64,000 nucleotides of DNA, taken from NCBI RefSeq assembly GCF_903914075.1, contig NZ_CAIWNQ010000007.1:147443-211442 (forward strand), in the 5' to 3' direction. Shown piece by piece: positions 43,107-51,800 of this stretch. The position numbers and the translations under genes were made by a program. Source of the DNA: Ruegeria sp. THAF57. Its GTDB lineage: Bacteria; Pseudomonadota; Alphaproteobacteria; Rhodobacterales; Rhodobacteraceae. Positions within the stretch are counted from its first letter, which is position 1. Every line of letters starts with the position of its first letter. The notes under the pieces are model-generated. The model made no database searches. It was not told where the DNA came from and saw nothing but the letters and a program-made list of their open reading frames with translations.

Positions 43107-44798
43107 TTAGCCCAGCAGACGCCGAGCGATCACTTGTGCCTGAATTTCGGCAGCCCCCTCAAAAATGTTTAGAATGCGTGCGTCACACAGAACGCGGCTG
43201 ATCTTGTATTCCAATGCAAAGCCGTTGCCGCCATGAATTTGCAGCCCGTTGTCAGCGGCGGCCCAAGCAACACGAGCCCCCAACAGTTTGGCCATGCCAG
43301 CCTCAAGGTCGCAGCGCTGACCGTGGTCTTTTTCCCATGCGCTGAAATAGGTCAACTGACGCGCGATCATGATTTCAACAGCCATCATCGCCAGCTTGCC
43401 CGAGACACGCGGGAAATTAACCAGCGATTTGCCGAATTGCTTGCGATCCTGCGCATATTGCATGGCAATATCCAGCGCGCTTTGCGCCACGCCAATGGCC
43501 CGTGCGGCGGTTTGGATGCGGGCGGATTCGAAAGTCTCCATCAGTTGTTTGAAGCCTTTGCCCTCTTCGCCGCCCAGCAGGTTTTCACCTTTGACTTTGA
43601 AGCCGTCAAAACCCAGCTCGTATTCTTTCATGCCGCGATAGCCCAGAACCTCGATCTCACCGCCGGTCATGCCTTCGGTGGGGAAGGGGTTCTCATCTGT
43701 GCCCGGCGTTTTTTCGGCCAGGAACATCGACAAGCCACGGTGGTCTGTGGTGTCAGGGTTGGTGCGGGCCAGCAGGGTCATCACGTGGGTTCGTGCGGCA
43801 TGGGTGATCCATGTCTTGTTTCCGGTGACTTCGTAATTTCCATCCTCGGTCTTGGTCGCGCGCGTGCGCAGGCTACCAAGGTCGGACCCGGTGTTGGGTT
43901 CGGTGAAAACAGCCGTGGGCAGGATCTCGGCGCTGGCGATTTTGGGCAGCCATTGGGCCTTTTGTTCGTCTGTGCCGCCGGCGATGATCAACTCGGCGGC
44001 AATCTCTGACCGAGTGCCCAGTGAGCCCACGCCGATATAGCCGCGCGACAGTTCCTCGGACACAACGCACATCGAGGCTTTGGACAGGCCAAATCCGCCG
44101 AATTCTTCGGGGATGGTCAGGCCAAAGACACCCATCTCAGCCAGTTCTTCAATGATCTCAATCGGGATCAGTTCATCCTTGAGGTGCCAGTCGTGCGCGT
44201 TCGGTTCGACTTTTTCCTGTGCGTAACGGCGGAACTGGTCGCGGATCATTTCCAGTTCTTCTTCCAAACCCGAAGCGCCAAACATGGTCGCACCGGCCTG
44301 ATCCTCCATCAGGGCCACCAGACGTGTGCGGGCGGCCTGAGAGTTCGCCTGCGCCATCAGCGTCTGCACTTCGGAGCTTTGGAAGCCCGACAGCGCGTCC
44401 CAGCCAAGGCCCATATCCTGCAGGCGCACGACCTCACCCTGGTTCATCGGAATGCCGCCGGCGACCTGATGCAGATATTCGCCAAAGGCGATCTGGTGCA
44501 GCAATTGTTCGATTTCGCCAAATTTGCCATCGGCGTCCAACGCCTCGGCCCAGCGTTGCATTTGTTGCAGGGATTGCTGGTACGTCGCAAGCCATGCCAG
44601 CCCATGTGCTGCGGTTTGGTTCGCTTCGATCAACGCACCAGATACACGACCGTCCTTGGTTACCATTGCCCGGATCGACTCGCGCGCGCGTTCGAATACT
44701 GCCTCGACAGCAGGCACCGCCACGCGGGTCAAAGTCAAAAGGTCGGGCAATATCGCGGATGTTGTCATCTGGGTCATATCCTGTCCGTCATGGGCCAT
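43107..44798 (-). CDS. mcd: (2S)-Methylsuccinyl-CoA dehydrogenase
   Basis: This 563-residue acyl-CoA dehydrogenase oxidises (2S)-methylsuccinyl-CoA to mesaconyl-CoA in the ethylmalonyl-CoA pathway for acetate assimilation. The usual FAD dehydrogenase core starts only near residue 180 (LEEELEMIRDQFRRYAQEKVEPN). The preceding 170-residue helical extension is characteristic of Mcd. Core motifs include PEEFGGFGLSKASMCVV, FTEPNTGSDLGSLRT, TGNKTWITHA and LQIHGGNGFALEYKISRVLCDARI. AAGGA lies 10 nt before the ATG. Two palindromes just upstream may be regulator sites. Electrons would pass to EtfAB, encoded at 56-58 kb. Confidence 0.9.
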   Translation of the reverse strand: MAHDGQDMTQMTTSAILPDLLTLTRVAVPAVEAVFERARESIRAMVTKDGRVSGALIEANQTAAHGLAWLATYQQSLQQMQRWAEALDADGKFGEIEQLLHQIAFGEYLHQVAGGIPMNQGEVVRLQDMGLGWDALSGFQSSEVQTLMAQANSQAARTRLVALMEDQAGATMFGASGLEEELEMIRDQFRRYAQEKVEPNAHDWHLKDELIPIEIIEELAEMGVFGLTIPEEFGGFGLSKASMCVVSEELSRGYIGVGSLGTRSEIAAELIIAGGTDEQKAQWLPKIASAEILPTAVFTEPNTGSDLGSLRTRATKTEDGNYEVTGNKTWITHAARTHVMTLLARTNPDTTDHRGLSMFLAEKTPGTDENPFPTEGMTGGEIEVLGYRGMKEYELGFDGFKVKGENLLGGEEGKGFKQLMETFESARIQTAARAIGVAQSALDIAMQYAQDRKQFGKSLVNFPRVSGKLAMMAVEIMIARQLTYFSAWEKDHGQRCDLEAGMAKLLGARVAWAAADNGLQIHGGNGFALEYKISRVLCDARILNIFEGAAEIQAQVIARRLLG

Positions 44799-44822
44799 GA
44801 ATCACGTCCTTTTCTGGGTCGT

Positions 44823-44835
44823 ATGGTCTTACCAT
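44823..44835. promoter_or_regulatory. GntR/FadR-type dyad ATGGT-CTT-ACCAT before mcd
   Basis: Perfect 5-bp arms around a 3-nt centre match the TGGTnnnACCA consensus of FadR-group GntR regulators. It lies 24 nt upstream of the mcd start, where binding would block transcription or initiation. Confidence 0.45.
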
Positions 44836-44849
44836 GCTGCACGTGCAGC
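44836..44849. promoter_or_regulatory. Perfect 14-bp palindrome GCTGCACGTGCAGC before mcd
   Basis: This self-complementary 14-mer abuts the ATGGTCTTACCAT dyad and lies 37 nt upstream of mcd, between mcd and the divergent TauE gene. It is a candidate operator; no regulator can be named. Confidence 0.45.
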
Positions 44850-44942
44850 GCAACAAAAATACGAATTACGCTGCGAAAAAGTTCAAAAATTGCTTGAGCA
44901 TTTTTGCAATGCAGAGAATTTCAGGGATGCTATCACAGTGCC

Positions 44943-45707
44943 ATGACGTTGTTTTCCGCTTTCACTTCGCAAGAGTTGCTGCTCGCCTTCGGCGTCGCTT
45001 TCTTGGCCGGTTGGATCAAAGGTATGGTCGGGTTTGCGATGCCAATGGTGTTGGTATCCGGGCTAAGTATGATCCTGTCGCCTGATCTTGCCATTGCCGG
45101 TCTGATATTGCCGACAATTGTGACGAATGGCTTTCAGGCGTTTCGAGAAGGGGTGCCCGCAGCCATTGACGCCATCCGGCAGTTTCGGGTGTTTCTAAGT
45201 GTCGGATTGGTGTTCCTGCTTTTGGGCGCGCAACTGGTCAGTATTGTCCCGGAAAAGACGTTTGTGTTGATTATCGGCATTCCGGTGACGTTCTTCGCCT
45301 TGATTCAGATGTTGGGCTTGAAGCTGACGCTTGAAAAGTCCTCGGCCCGGATCGAGGCCAGCATCGGATCAATCGCAGGGTTTGTCGGCGGGTTGTCAGG
45401 GGTCTGGGGGCCGCCCACCGTTCTTTACCTGACTGCGCTGAACACGCCGAAGGCCGTACAGATGCGGGTGCAAGGCGTGATCTATAGTCTGGGTGCCGTG
45501 GCTTTGTTGGTGGCGCATCTGGGTTCGGGCATCTTCAATGCCCAGACTGCTCCGTTCTCGGCAGTTTTGATTTTGCCTGCGCTGATCGGCATGTGGGTAG
45601 GGCTGCAGTTACAATCACGTATTGATCAGGCGCGGTTCCGAAAGGTTACGTTGCTGGTCTTGCTGATTGCCGGACTGAACCTGCTGCGGCGCGGCATTCT
45701 GGGTTAG
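44943..45707 (+). CDS. TauE/SafE-family sulfite/anion exporter
   Basis: This 254-residue inner-membrane protein has about eight hydrophobic segments in two repeats, each opening with the family glycine motif: FLAGWIKGMVGFAMPMVLV and IAGFVGGLSGVWGPPTVLYL. TauE/SafE members export sulfite, sulfoacetate or related organic anions. No sulfur-metabolism gene is adjacent, so the substrate is open. The ATG at 44943 is divergent from mcd. The stop overlaps that of the next, convergent gene by 3 bp. Confidence 0.85.
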   Translation: MTLFSAFTSQELLLAFGVAFLAGWIKGMVGFAMPMVLVSGLSMILSPDLAIAGLILPTIVTNGFQAFREGVPAAIDAIRQFRVFLSVGLVFLLLGAQLVSIVPEKTFVLIIGIPVTFFALIQMLGLKLTLEKSSARIEASIGSIAGFVGGLSGVWGPPTVLYLTALNTPKAVQMRVQGVIYSLGAVALLVAHLGSGIFNAQTAPFSAVLILPALIGMWVGLQLQSRIDQARFRKVTLLVLLIAGLNLLRRGILG

Positions 45708-46255
45708 GTGCGGCTATCCGCAAAGCGGAACGCGAAATACAGTCCGAGCATCAGGAAGAACAGGCCCGAGATATCACCGATAAGGTAAGCGACGTATTCA
45801 ACGCGCGCGCTGCCGAAGACCAGGTTGGTCAGCCCCGCGACAAGGAATGAGGTTATGACGCCGACCCCCATGATGCAGGACCAGCAGGGTTTGCGGTCGG
45901 TGCGCGGGAACAGGTCCCAGCCTACCCATTTCAAAAGGTAGAATACTGCCGGAACAGTGGTCACGGCAATTGCGATCGCCATGAGGCGGCTGGGCAGAAA
46001 CACGTCAGAGCCACCAAGAAACGCGAACACAATAAAGACGCCCGGAAGTAAGGCGTAGATCGAACGCCAGCCAAGTAGCCACGCTGCCAGAACGCGCACA
46101 CCGTGCGGCAGAAACAAAAGGCTGGCGCGGCTTGGGTATTCCGGAAAGAAAACATTCTGCAGCGGCATCAGAACCTCAAACGTGAGGAAGGATGCCACAA
46201 CATAAGCCAGCGAAGCGTAGAAAGTGTCAGAGGCCCATTTGTGCACGGCGATCAA
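45704..46255 (-). CDS. MASE1-like integral membrane protein with CxxC
   Basis: This 183-residue protein consists of five or six transmembrane helices and little else. LLFLPHGVRVLAAWLLGWRSIYALLPGVFI (about 47-76, read in parts) resembles the MASE1 sensor module, but there is no attached kinase or cyclase domain. A cytoplasmic or periplasmic loop has CWSC (Cys124, Cys127) after DLFPRTDRKP, a possible redox or metal site. The start is taken as TTG at 46253-46255; GTG at 46244-46246 is an alternative. It follows a small winged-helix gene in the same direction, 24 bp apart. Confidence 0.7.
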   Translation of the reverse strand: MIAVHKWASDTFYASLAYVVASFLTFEVLMPLQNVFFPEYPSRASLLFLPHGVRVLAAWLLGWRSIYALLPGVFIVFAFLGGSDVFLPSRLMAIAIAVTTVPAVFYLLKWVGWDLFPRTDRKPCWSCIMGVGVITSFLVAGLTNLVFGSARVEYVAYLIGDISGLFFLMLGLYFAFRFADSRT

Positions 46256-46279
46256 CCACCATCGTGCAGGCAGAAGCCA

Positions 46280-46570
46280 TCATCTGGGTGCATGAACGAT
46301 ATACCGACCCCGGTTCGCGCTGCCGCTTTGCGAAAGATAGCCTTTCTGCACAAGCGACTTCAGCGCGCGGAAAAATGTGGGGCGTGAAACACTTTGAACC
46401 AGTGTATGTTCGATCAGACCAAACGTGCGGACTTCCTGATCGGCCTTCGAAAGTTCTTCGGCAGCGTAATAGATATCGCGTTCCACCGGAGACAGTTGTT
46501 CAAGCCCCAGCGTGCGCTCCATGCTTTGCATAAGCTTACGTAGTTCGGTCAGTTTCGAGATTTCCGTCAT
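46280..46570 (-). CDS. Small winged-helix DNA-binding protein
   Basis: This 96-residue protein has an N-terminal helical segment (ISKLTELRKLMQSMERTLG, likely a dimerisation coil) and a winged helix-turn-helix at about residues 30-93 (LSPVERDIYYAAEEL...SVSRPTFFRALKSLVQKGYLSQSG, wing RGRYIVHAP). AGG lies 7 nt before the ATG. It heads a two-gene operon with the MASE1-like membrane protein and is divergent from the candidate small RNA. It may regulate one or both. No named family is recognised; it is MarR/PadR-like only in fold. Confidence 0.75.
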   Translation of the reverse strand: MTEISKLTELRKLMQSMERTLGLEQLSPVERDIYYAAEELSKADQEVRTFGLIEHTLVQSVSRPTFFRALKSLVQKGYLSQSGSANRGRYIVHAPR

Positions 46571-46652
46571 GATCTTACCTGTTCTTTGCCTGTGTCATCC
46601 GCCGTCCAATTTCAGCGGGTGGAAACGTGCCGATTATTCAGCAAGTCTCGTA

Positions 46653-46680
46653 TTGACACTCATCCCCTAATTTCTAGACT
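46653..46680 (+). promoter_or_regulatory. Sigma-70-type promoter for candidate small RNA
   Basis: TTGACA (46653-46658), a 16-bp spacer, then TAGACT (46675-46680). The -35 is a perfect consensus match. Initiation would fall near 46687. No open reading frame follows. Confidence 0.55.
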
Positions 46681-46686
46681 TACTTT

Positions 46687-46781
46687 CGATTGGGTTGCTC
46701 AGTTCGCGTGTTGTGAGTGCACGCTTGAGCGACCGCTAGGTTTTTTCACTTTCCGCCCGGTGCCAAGGCGCCGGGCTTTTT
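46687..46781 (+). ncRNA. Candidate structured small RNA of about 95 nt
   Basis: The 356-bp gap between the wHTH gene and pckA has no credible ORF but has a promoter, a long structured segment and a terminator in the right order. The first stem is GGTTGCTCA (46693-46701) with TGAGCGACC (46726-46734), one G-U, enclosing a second stem GCGTG/CACGC (46706-46710, 46720-46724). A T6 run at 46741-46746 follows, then a GC terminator hairpin ends at 46781. The first stem with T6 could give a shorter product. It does not look like 6S, 4.5S or tmRNA. The rest of the gap (46782-46891) shows nothing clear. Confidence 0.5.
46755..46781 (+). terminator. Rightward intrinsic terminator ending the candidate small RNA
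   Basis: GCCCGGTGCC (46755-46764) pairs with GGCGCCGGGC (46767-46776), one G-U, followed by TTTTT. It points rightward although no annotated gene on that strand precedes it, which is why a small RNA is proposed. Confidence 0.8.
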
Positions 46782-46891
46782 CGTCACAATGACACTTAGC
46801 GATACCGTAATCCGTGAATCCGGGCAATGAATTTGTATGCGCCATTGGCGTTATTCAACCCAGAAGAGATGACGATTTAGTGAGTCGCGCA

Positions 46892-46920
46892 AAGAGAAAA
46901 GGGGGCGAAAATCGCCCCCT
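46892..46920 (-). terminator. Intrinsic terminator of pckA
   Basis: On the minus strand AGGGGGCGA-TTT-TCGCCCCCT is a 9-bp stem followed by TTTCTCTTT, 7 bp after the pckA stop. Confidence 0.9.
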
Positions 46921-46926
46921 GTCTGA

Positions 46927-48525
46927 TTATCCGATTGCGACGGCTTTTATGTCCTCGTCGATGAACGGTAAGTACTGTTCAAAGTTCTCGGCGAACATTT
47001 GCACCAGCTTCTCGGCCTGTTTGTCAAAGGCGACCTGATCGTCCCAAGTGCGGCGCGGATCCAGCAGAACCTCGGCCACACCGGGAACGGAAACCGGCAC
47101 ATCAAAGCCGAAATTGGCGTCCTTACGGAACTCGGCATCGCGCAGCGACCCGTCCAGAGCAGCGGTTAGCAAGGCACGGGTGGCACGGATGGGCATCCGG
47201 CTGCCAACGCCATAGGCACCGCCGGTCCAGCCGGTGTTGACCAGCCAGCAGGTCGCGCCGTGCTGGGCGATCTTGTCCCGCAGCAAGTTGCCGTACTCTT
47301 CCGGGCGGCGCGGCATGAACGGTGCGCCGAAACAGGTCGAGAAGGTCGGCTGAGGCTCGGTGATGCCGCGCTCTGTTCCGGCAACCTTGGAAGTGAAGCC
47401 AGACAGGAAGTGATACATCGCCTGTGCTGGGGTTAGTCGCGCGATCGGGGGCAGCACGCCAAACGCATCACAGGTCAGCATGATGATGTTCTTGGGATGG
47501 CCACCCAATGCGCTGCTGGATGCGTTCGAGATGTACTCCAACGGATAGGCGCAGCGCATGTTTGCGGTCAGCGAGTCATCCTCGAAGTCCAGCTCCTTGG
47601 TTTCGGGGTCGAATACCATGTTCTCGATCACGGTACCGAACTTGCTGGTGGTCGCGTAGATTTCCGGTTCCGCCTCGGGGTTCAGGCTGATCGTCTTGGC
47701 ATAGCAGCCGCCTTCGAAGTTGAAGGTGCCGCGATCGGACCAGCCATGTTCGTCATCGCCGATCAGGGTACGCGACGGGTCGGCGGACAGGGTGGTCTTG
47801 CCCGTGCCCGACAGGCCGAAGAATACGGCGGTGTCGACCGGGTTGCCGACGGCGTGGTTGGCCGAACAGTGCATCGGCATTACGCCTTTTTCGGGCAACA
47901 TATAGTTCAGCAGGGTGAACACGGATTTCTTATTCTCGCCCGCGTATTCGGTGCCGCCGATCAGGATCATCTTGCGGTCGAAGTTCAGCGCGATCACCGT
48001 CTCGCTGCGGCACCCGTGTTTCTTGGGGTCGGCCAGGAAGCTGGGGCAGTTGATGATGGTGAAATCGGCTGTGAACTCGTCCAGATCCTCGCGATCCGGG
48101 CGGCGCAGCAGGTGACGGATGAACAGGTTGTGCCAGGCCAGTTCGGTGACCATGCGCACATTGATCGAATAGGCAGGGTCCGCCCCGCCAACGAGATCCT
48201 GCACGAAATAGTCGCGGCCCTTCATATGCGCCAGCATATCGTCATAGAGCGCGTCGAAGCCCTCGGGGCTCATCTCGGCGTTGTTTTCCCACCAGATCGT
48301 GTCGGCGACGCTGTCGGTTTTGACGACGTGCTTGTCCTTGGGCGAACGGCCGGTGAACTTGCCGGTCGTGACCAGAAACGCACCGCCATTGCCCAGTGTG
48401 CCTTCGCCGCGCTTCAGTGCCTCTTCGATCAGCGCCGGTTCCATGAAGTTGTAATAGACATTGCCCAGACCCTCGATGCCCTGATCTTCGAGGCGGAATT
48501 GCGGGTTAACCCGTCCAGATGTCAT
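46927..48525 (-). CDS. pckA: Phosphoenolpyruvate carboxykinase (ATP)
   Basis: This 532-residue enzyme converts oxaloacetate and ATP to PEP, the entry to gluconeogenesis. The P-loop [12 protein letters not shown] is at residues 236-247, with [21 protein letters not shown], and [20 protein letters not shown] later. The ATG at 48523-48525 has AGGAG 8 nt upstream; the frame is open further but without similarity. It is divergent from chvI, as in rhizobia and other alphaproteobacteria. A palindrome upstream may bind a LacI-type regulator. Confidence 0.97.
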   Translation of the reverse strand: MTSGRVNPQFRLEDQGIEGLGNVYYNFMEPALIEEALKRGEGTLGNGGAFLVTTGKFTGRSPKDKHVVKTDSVADTIWWENNAEMSPEGFDALYDDMLAHMKGRDYFVQDLVGGADPAYSINVRMVTELAWHNLFIRHLLRRPDREDLDEFTADFTIINCPSFLADPKKHGCRSETVIALNFDRKMILIGGTEYAGENKKSVFTLLNYMLPEKGVMPMHCSANHAVGNPVDTAVFFGLSGTGKTTLSADPSRTLIGDDEHGWSDRGTFNFEGGCYAKTISLNPEAEPEIYATTSKFGTVIENMVFDPETKELDFEDDSLTANMRCAYPLEYISNASSSALGGHPKNIIMLTCDAFGVLPPIARLTPAQAMYHFLSGFTSKVAGTERGITEPQPTFSTCFGAPFMPRRPEEYGNLLRDKIAQHGATCWLVNTGWTGGAYGVGSRMPIRATRALLTAALDGSLRDAEFRKDANFGFDVPVSVPGVAEVLLDPRRTWDDQVAFDKQAEKLVQMFAENFEQYLPFIDEDIKAVAIG

Positions 48526-48645
48526 GTGTGTCTTCTCCTGTGGCGGCGCGAAGGCTTTGGGCCTGGTGCGCTCTTGGGGCAAATTGCCGGATCGTTCCGG
48601 CGGACAGGCGCGTCTTATCACGGTCATTTGGGGCATGAACAGGAC

Positions 48646-48668
48646 GGTTTGGCGCAGTTAGCGCAACC
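48646..48668. promoter_or_regulatory. Dyad GGTT-t-GGCGC-AGTTA-GCGC-AACC in pckA-chvI promoter region
   Basis: GGTT...GCGC and GCGC...AACC face each other around AGTTA, 121 bp before pckA and about 200 bp before chvI. The shape suits a LacI-family operator. The remainder of the 345-bp gap (48526-48870) is AT-richer near chvI, with GATATAAAG at about 48831 as a possible -10 region, and holds no ORF. Confidence 0.4.
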
Positions 48669-48870
48669 AAGGTCAGGTTTAGCGCCATCACAAATTTCCT
48701 GTCGGAAATCATGGCGCTTTTCCGGCAACATTAACGGCTTTTTTGCCGCAACTGTGTGACAACAAACGCACGATTCGCAGATACGGATTGATTCGCGGCC
48801 TTAAAAACGCCAGAAATACCTTACTAATAACGATATAAAGCATGAGTGAGCAGGAATAGGGGCAAACCCG

Positions 48871-49575
48871 ATGTCAAAGATTGCACTGGTGGACGACGAC
48901 AGAAACATTCTGACGTCCGTGTCCATGACTCTTGAGGCCGAAGGCTTTGAAGTCGAAACGTACAACGACGGACAGGCTGCGTTGGACGCATTTAACAAGA
49001 AACTGCCGGATATGGCCGTTCTGGATATCAAGATGCCGCGCATGGATGGCATGGATTTGTTGCAGCGCCTGCGGCAGAAAACCCAGATGCCGGTGATCTT
49101 TCTGACCTCGAAGGATGACGAAATCGACGAAGTGCTCGGCTTGCGCATGGGGGCTGACGACTACGTCAAGAAACCCTTCTCACAGCGCCTGTTGGTCGAA
49201 CGTATTCGCGCGCTGCTGCGGCGGCAGGAAGCGACTTCGGGTGATGTTGCAACGGCCAGCACGGGCGATGCCAAGGTCATGGAACGGGGTGAGCTGCGGA
49301 TGGACCCGCTGCGTCACGCGGTCAGTTGGAAAGGTGCGGACGTATCCCTGACGGTGACTGAATTCTTGTTGTTGCAAGCCCTTGCGCAACGCCCCGGTTT
49401 TGTCAAAAGCCGTGATCAACTGATGGATGTCGCTTACGACGATCAGGTGTATGTAGACGACCGTACGATTGACAGCCACATCAAGCGTCTGCGCAAGAAA
49501 ATGCGCGCCGCTGATTCAGAGTTTTCGGCCATCGAAACTCTGTACGGGATAGGCTACCGGTACAACGAAGAATAA
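48871..49575 (+). CDS. chvI: Response regulator ChvI
   Basis: This 234-residue OmpR-type regulator has a receiver domain with phospho-acceptor Asp52 ([12 protein letters not shown]), acidic pair VDDDR, Thr in FLTSKDD and the lysine of YVKKPF, then a C-terminal winged helix (about 130-230, ending [13 protein letters not shown]). With ChvG it controls envelope, acid and metabolic genes in alphaproteobacteria. The receiver is fully canonical. It is divergent from pckA, a known co-location. Gene order chvI-chvG-hprK-rapZ-EIIA-HPr is conserved. Confidence 0.95.
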   Translation: MSKIALVDDDRNILTSVSMTLEAEGFEVETYNDGQAALDAFNKKLPDMAVLDIKMPRMDGMDLLQRLRQKTQMPVIFLTSKDDEIDEVLGLRMGADDYVKKPFSQRLLVERIRALLRRQEATSGDVATASTGDAKVMERGELRMDPLRHAVSWKGADVSLTVTEFLLLQALAQRPGFVKSRDQLMDVAYDDQVYVDDRTIDSHIKRLRKKMRAADSEFSAIETLYGIGYRYNEE

Positions 49576-49599
49576 GATTGACCGCTTAACAAAGGGTAG

Positions 49600-51327
49600 T
49601 TGGGCCTCGTGCGCGATACGGAACAAGCCAGCGAATTGCGGGACGGTGATGTGGTTCTGGGCGATGACTGGGTCATCCCCCAGGATCCTGACTCGGCCGA
49701 ACTGGGGGCATCGCGCCGCAGTCGAAACCTGTTTTCGCTGCGCGGGTCGCCGCTGGCCCGAAAAATCATCACCTTTAACCTGATTGCTCTGGTTATTTTG
49801 GTCACCGGGCTGCTCTATCTGGATGACTCACGGGACGAACAGGTAAAGCAGACCGCGAGCAATCTGATGGGCGACGCCCAGTTGGTCAGCAACGTGTTCG
49901 AAGCGCAATTGCGCCAGAGTTCTGCCGCTCATTCGCTGAGCACGGCCGAGCTTGATGTTAAAGACACTCTTGCCGGGTTGAGCCTTCCAGAAGGCGGCGA
50001 AGTTTTTGTGTACGATGCGGCGGGAACTCTGATCGGTTGGACCCGTGGCGGTGCAACAAGCGCCCCAATGCCCAATCTTCTAAGGTCAGAAGCCGAAGTT
50101 CAGACCGGCAGCACCCTGATCAGCGATGCGCTGAACGCTGTCTGGAAAGGCCTGTCCAAGATTTTCACCAACGCCAACCCGGATGAGGCACCGACGCTTG
50201 CACAGCGCGTGCAGTCCCTGATCCCGACCGCGCTGCAAGGGCAGATGCAGGTGCAGGCCGTAAAAGATGCAGCAGGCGAAACGGTTATCGTTGCCGCTTC
50301 GCCCATTTCATTAGAGGGGTCGCCCGTCGGTGCTGTTGCGATGGCCGGACCTGCCGGTGAAATCGACGCTTTGGCCCGGCGCGAGCAAGAGCGCATTTTG
50401 CAGATGTTCGTGGTTGCGCTTTTGGTTTCCATCGGCCTGAGCCTTGTTCTGGCGTCGACAATTGCGAACCCGTTGGCAGACTTGGCCGCCGCCGCCGAGT
50501 CGGGCAAAGACCGCGGTGCGGGAGTAAACCCGGGACGAATTCGCATTCCCGACCTAAGTGCACGCCCCGATGAAATCGGTCGCCTCAGCCGGGCGCTGCG
50601 GGGCATGGTGAACGCGCTATACAACCGGATCGATTCGAACGAACAGTTCGCCGCCGATGTTTCGCATGAAATCAAGAACCCCTTGGCCAGCCTGCAATCC
50701 GCCGTCGGCACGCTTCGCATGGTCAAGCGGGAAGATCAGCGTGAAAAACTTTTAAGCGTGATCGAACATGACGTCCGTCGATTGGACCGCCTGGTCAGCG
50801 ATATCTCGAACGCGTCACGCCTGGATGCGGAACTGGTCAAAGAAGAAGAACAACTCTTCGATCTGCTGAAACTGCTGGGCAATATCAGCCAGTACTTGGG
50901 GGAAGAGGCGCGGGGCAAAGGCGTGGATTACATCACCGATCTGCCGTCTCAGCCGATCGAAATAAACGGGCTTGAGGCGCGCCTGGCCCAGGTGTTTGTC
51001 AACCTGATCACAAATGCGATCTCCTTCTGCGAAAGCGGTGACGCCATTCGCGTCTGGGTGCGTCGCCGTGAAAACCGCGTTCTGATCGTCGTCGAAGACA
51101 CAGGGCCGGGCATCCCGGAACAGGCACTGACCAAGGTTTTCAAACGCTTTTATTCGCAGCGCCCGGTGGAACATTTTGGCAATAACTCGGGCCTTGGGCT
51201 TGCGATCTCAAAACAGATCGTCGAGGCGCATGGCGGCGTGATCTGGGCCGAAAACATTCGTCCGACAGAGGCCGACGTTACATCCGATCCACTTGGTGCG
51301 CGCTTTGTCGTGGGTCTGCCCGTGTAG
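49600..51327 (+). CDS. chvG: Sensor histidine kinase ChvG
   Basis: This 575-residue membrane kinase has TM1 at about 55-75 (RKIITFNLIALVILVTGLLYL), a roughly 190-residue periplasmic sensor domain, TM2 at about 265-288, a HAMP region, the phosphoacceptor His356 (ADVSHEIKNPLASL), and the ATPase domain with NLITNAI, VVEDTGPGIP and NSGLGLAISKQIV. In relatives the periplasmic part is bound by ExoR; no ExoR gene is seen here. The start is TTG 49600 or GTG 49609; AAGGG lies at 49592-49596. It is cotranscribed with chvI, 24 bp apart. Confidence 0.93.
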   Translation: MGLVRDTEQASELRDGDVVLGDDWVIPQDPDSAELGASRRSRNLFSLRGSPLARKIITFNLIALVILVTGLLYLDDSRDEQVKQTASNLMGDAQLVSNVFEAQLRQSSAAHSLSTAELDVKDTLAGLSLPEGGEVFVYDAAGTLIGWTRGGATSAPMPNLLRSEAEVQTGSTLISDALNAVWKGLSKIFTNANPDEAPTLAQRVQSLIPTALQGQMQVQAVKDAAGETVIVAASPISLEGSPVGAVAMAGPAGEIDALARREQERILQMFVVALLVSIGLSLVLASTIANPLADLAAAAESGKDRGAGVNPGRIRIPDLSARPDEIGRLSRALRGMVNALYNRIDSNEQFAADVSHEIKNPLASLQSAVGTLRMVKREDQREKLLSVIEHDVRRLDRLVSDISNASRLDAELVKEEEQLFDLLKLLGNISQYLGEEARGKGVDYITDLPSQPIEINGLEARLAQVFVNLITNAISFCESGDAIRVWVRRRENRVLIVVEDTGPGIPEQALTKVFKRFYSQRPVEHFGNNSGLGLAISKQIVEAHGGVIWAENIRPTEADVTSDPLGARFVVGLPV

Positions 51328-51329
51328 TC

Positions 51330-51800
51330 ATGAGCGGTCGGGCCCTCGCAGACGTCGCGCATCAGAACACTGCCATTATACATGCCACATGTGTTGCCCT
51401 CGACGGGCGGGGTCTGTTGATCCTTGGTACCGCTGGGGCAGGAAAATCGGCCCTTGCGCTGCAGATGATGGCTTTGGGGGCAGGGTTGGTTGCAGATGAC
51501 AGGGTTGTTTTAAGCATGGAAGCTGAAAAGGTCCTGATCGATGTTCCTCCAGAGATCCAAGGACTGATTGAGGCGCGCGGCGTCGGCTTGTTGCGTGCGC
51601 AATCGGTCGGGCAAGTAAATCTGAGCTATGTTGTTGATCTGGACCAGACAGAGACAGCCCGCTTGCCAGACGTAACGGAAATCCGTGCCCTGAGGCAAAC
51701 TGTTCCCTTGCTACGCGGCGCGGGTGTCCCCAATTTGGCATCAGCTTTGATGCAATTACTCAAGATGGGGCGTGTAGACCCTGAATGGCCCAGCACATGA
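51330..51800 (+). CDS. hprK: HPr kinase/phosphorylase, short alphaproteobacterial form
   Basis: This 156-residue protein is only the C-terminal kinase domain of HprK, the normal form in alphaproteobacteria. The P-loop is [11 protein letters not shown] (residues 32-42), with VADDRVVL as the catalytic acidic segment. It phosphorylates HPr on a serine, here probably Ser46 of the HPr encoded at 53085. It starts 2 bp after the chvG stop and overlaps rapZ by ATGA. Confidence 0.92.
   Translation: MSGRALADVAHQNTAIIHATCVALDGRGLLILGTAGAGKSALALQMMALGAGLVADDRVVLSMEAEKVLIDVPPEIQGLIEARGVGLLRAQSVGQVNLSYVVDLDQTETARLPDVTEIRALRQTVPLLRGAGVPNLASALMQLLKMGRVDPEWPST

Noticed and set aside
46687..46781. Identity of the candidate RNA as 4.5S, 6S RNA or tmRNA
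   Set aside because: The conserved 4.5S GGAA tetraloop region, the 6S open-bubble structure and the tmRNA tRNA-like ends are all absent.
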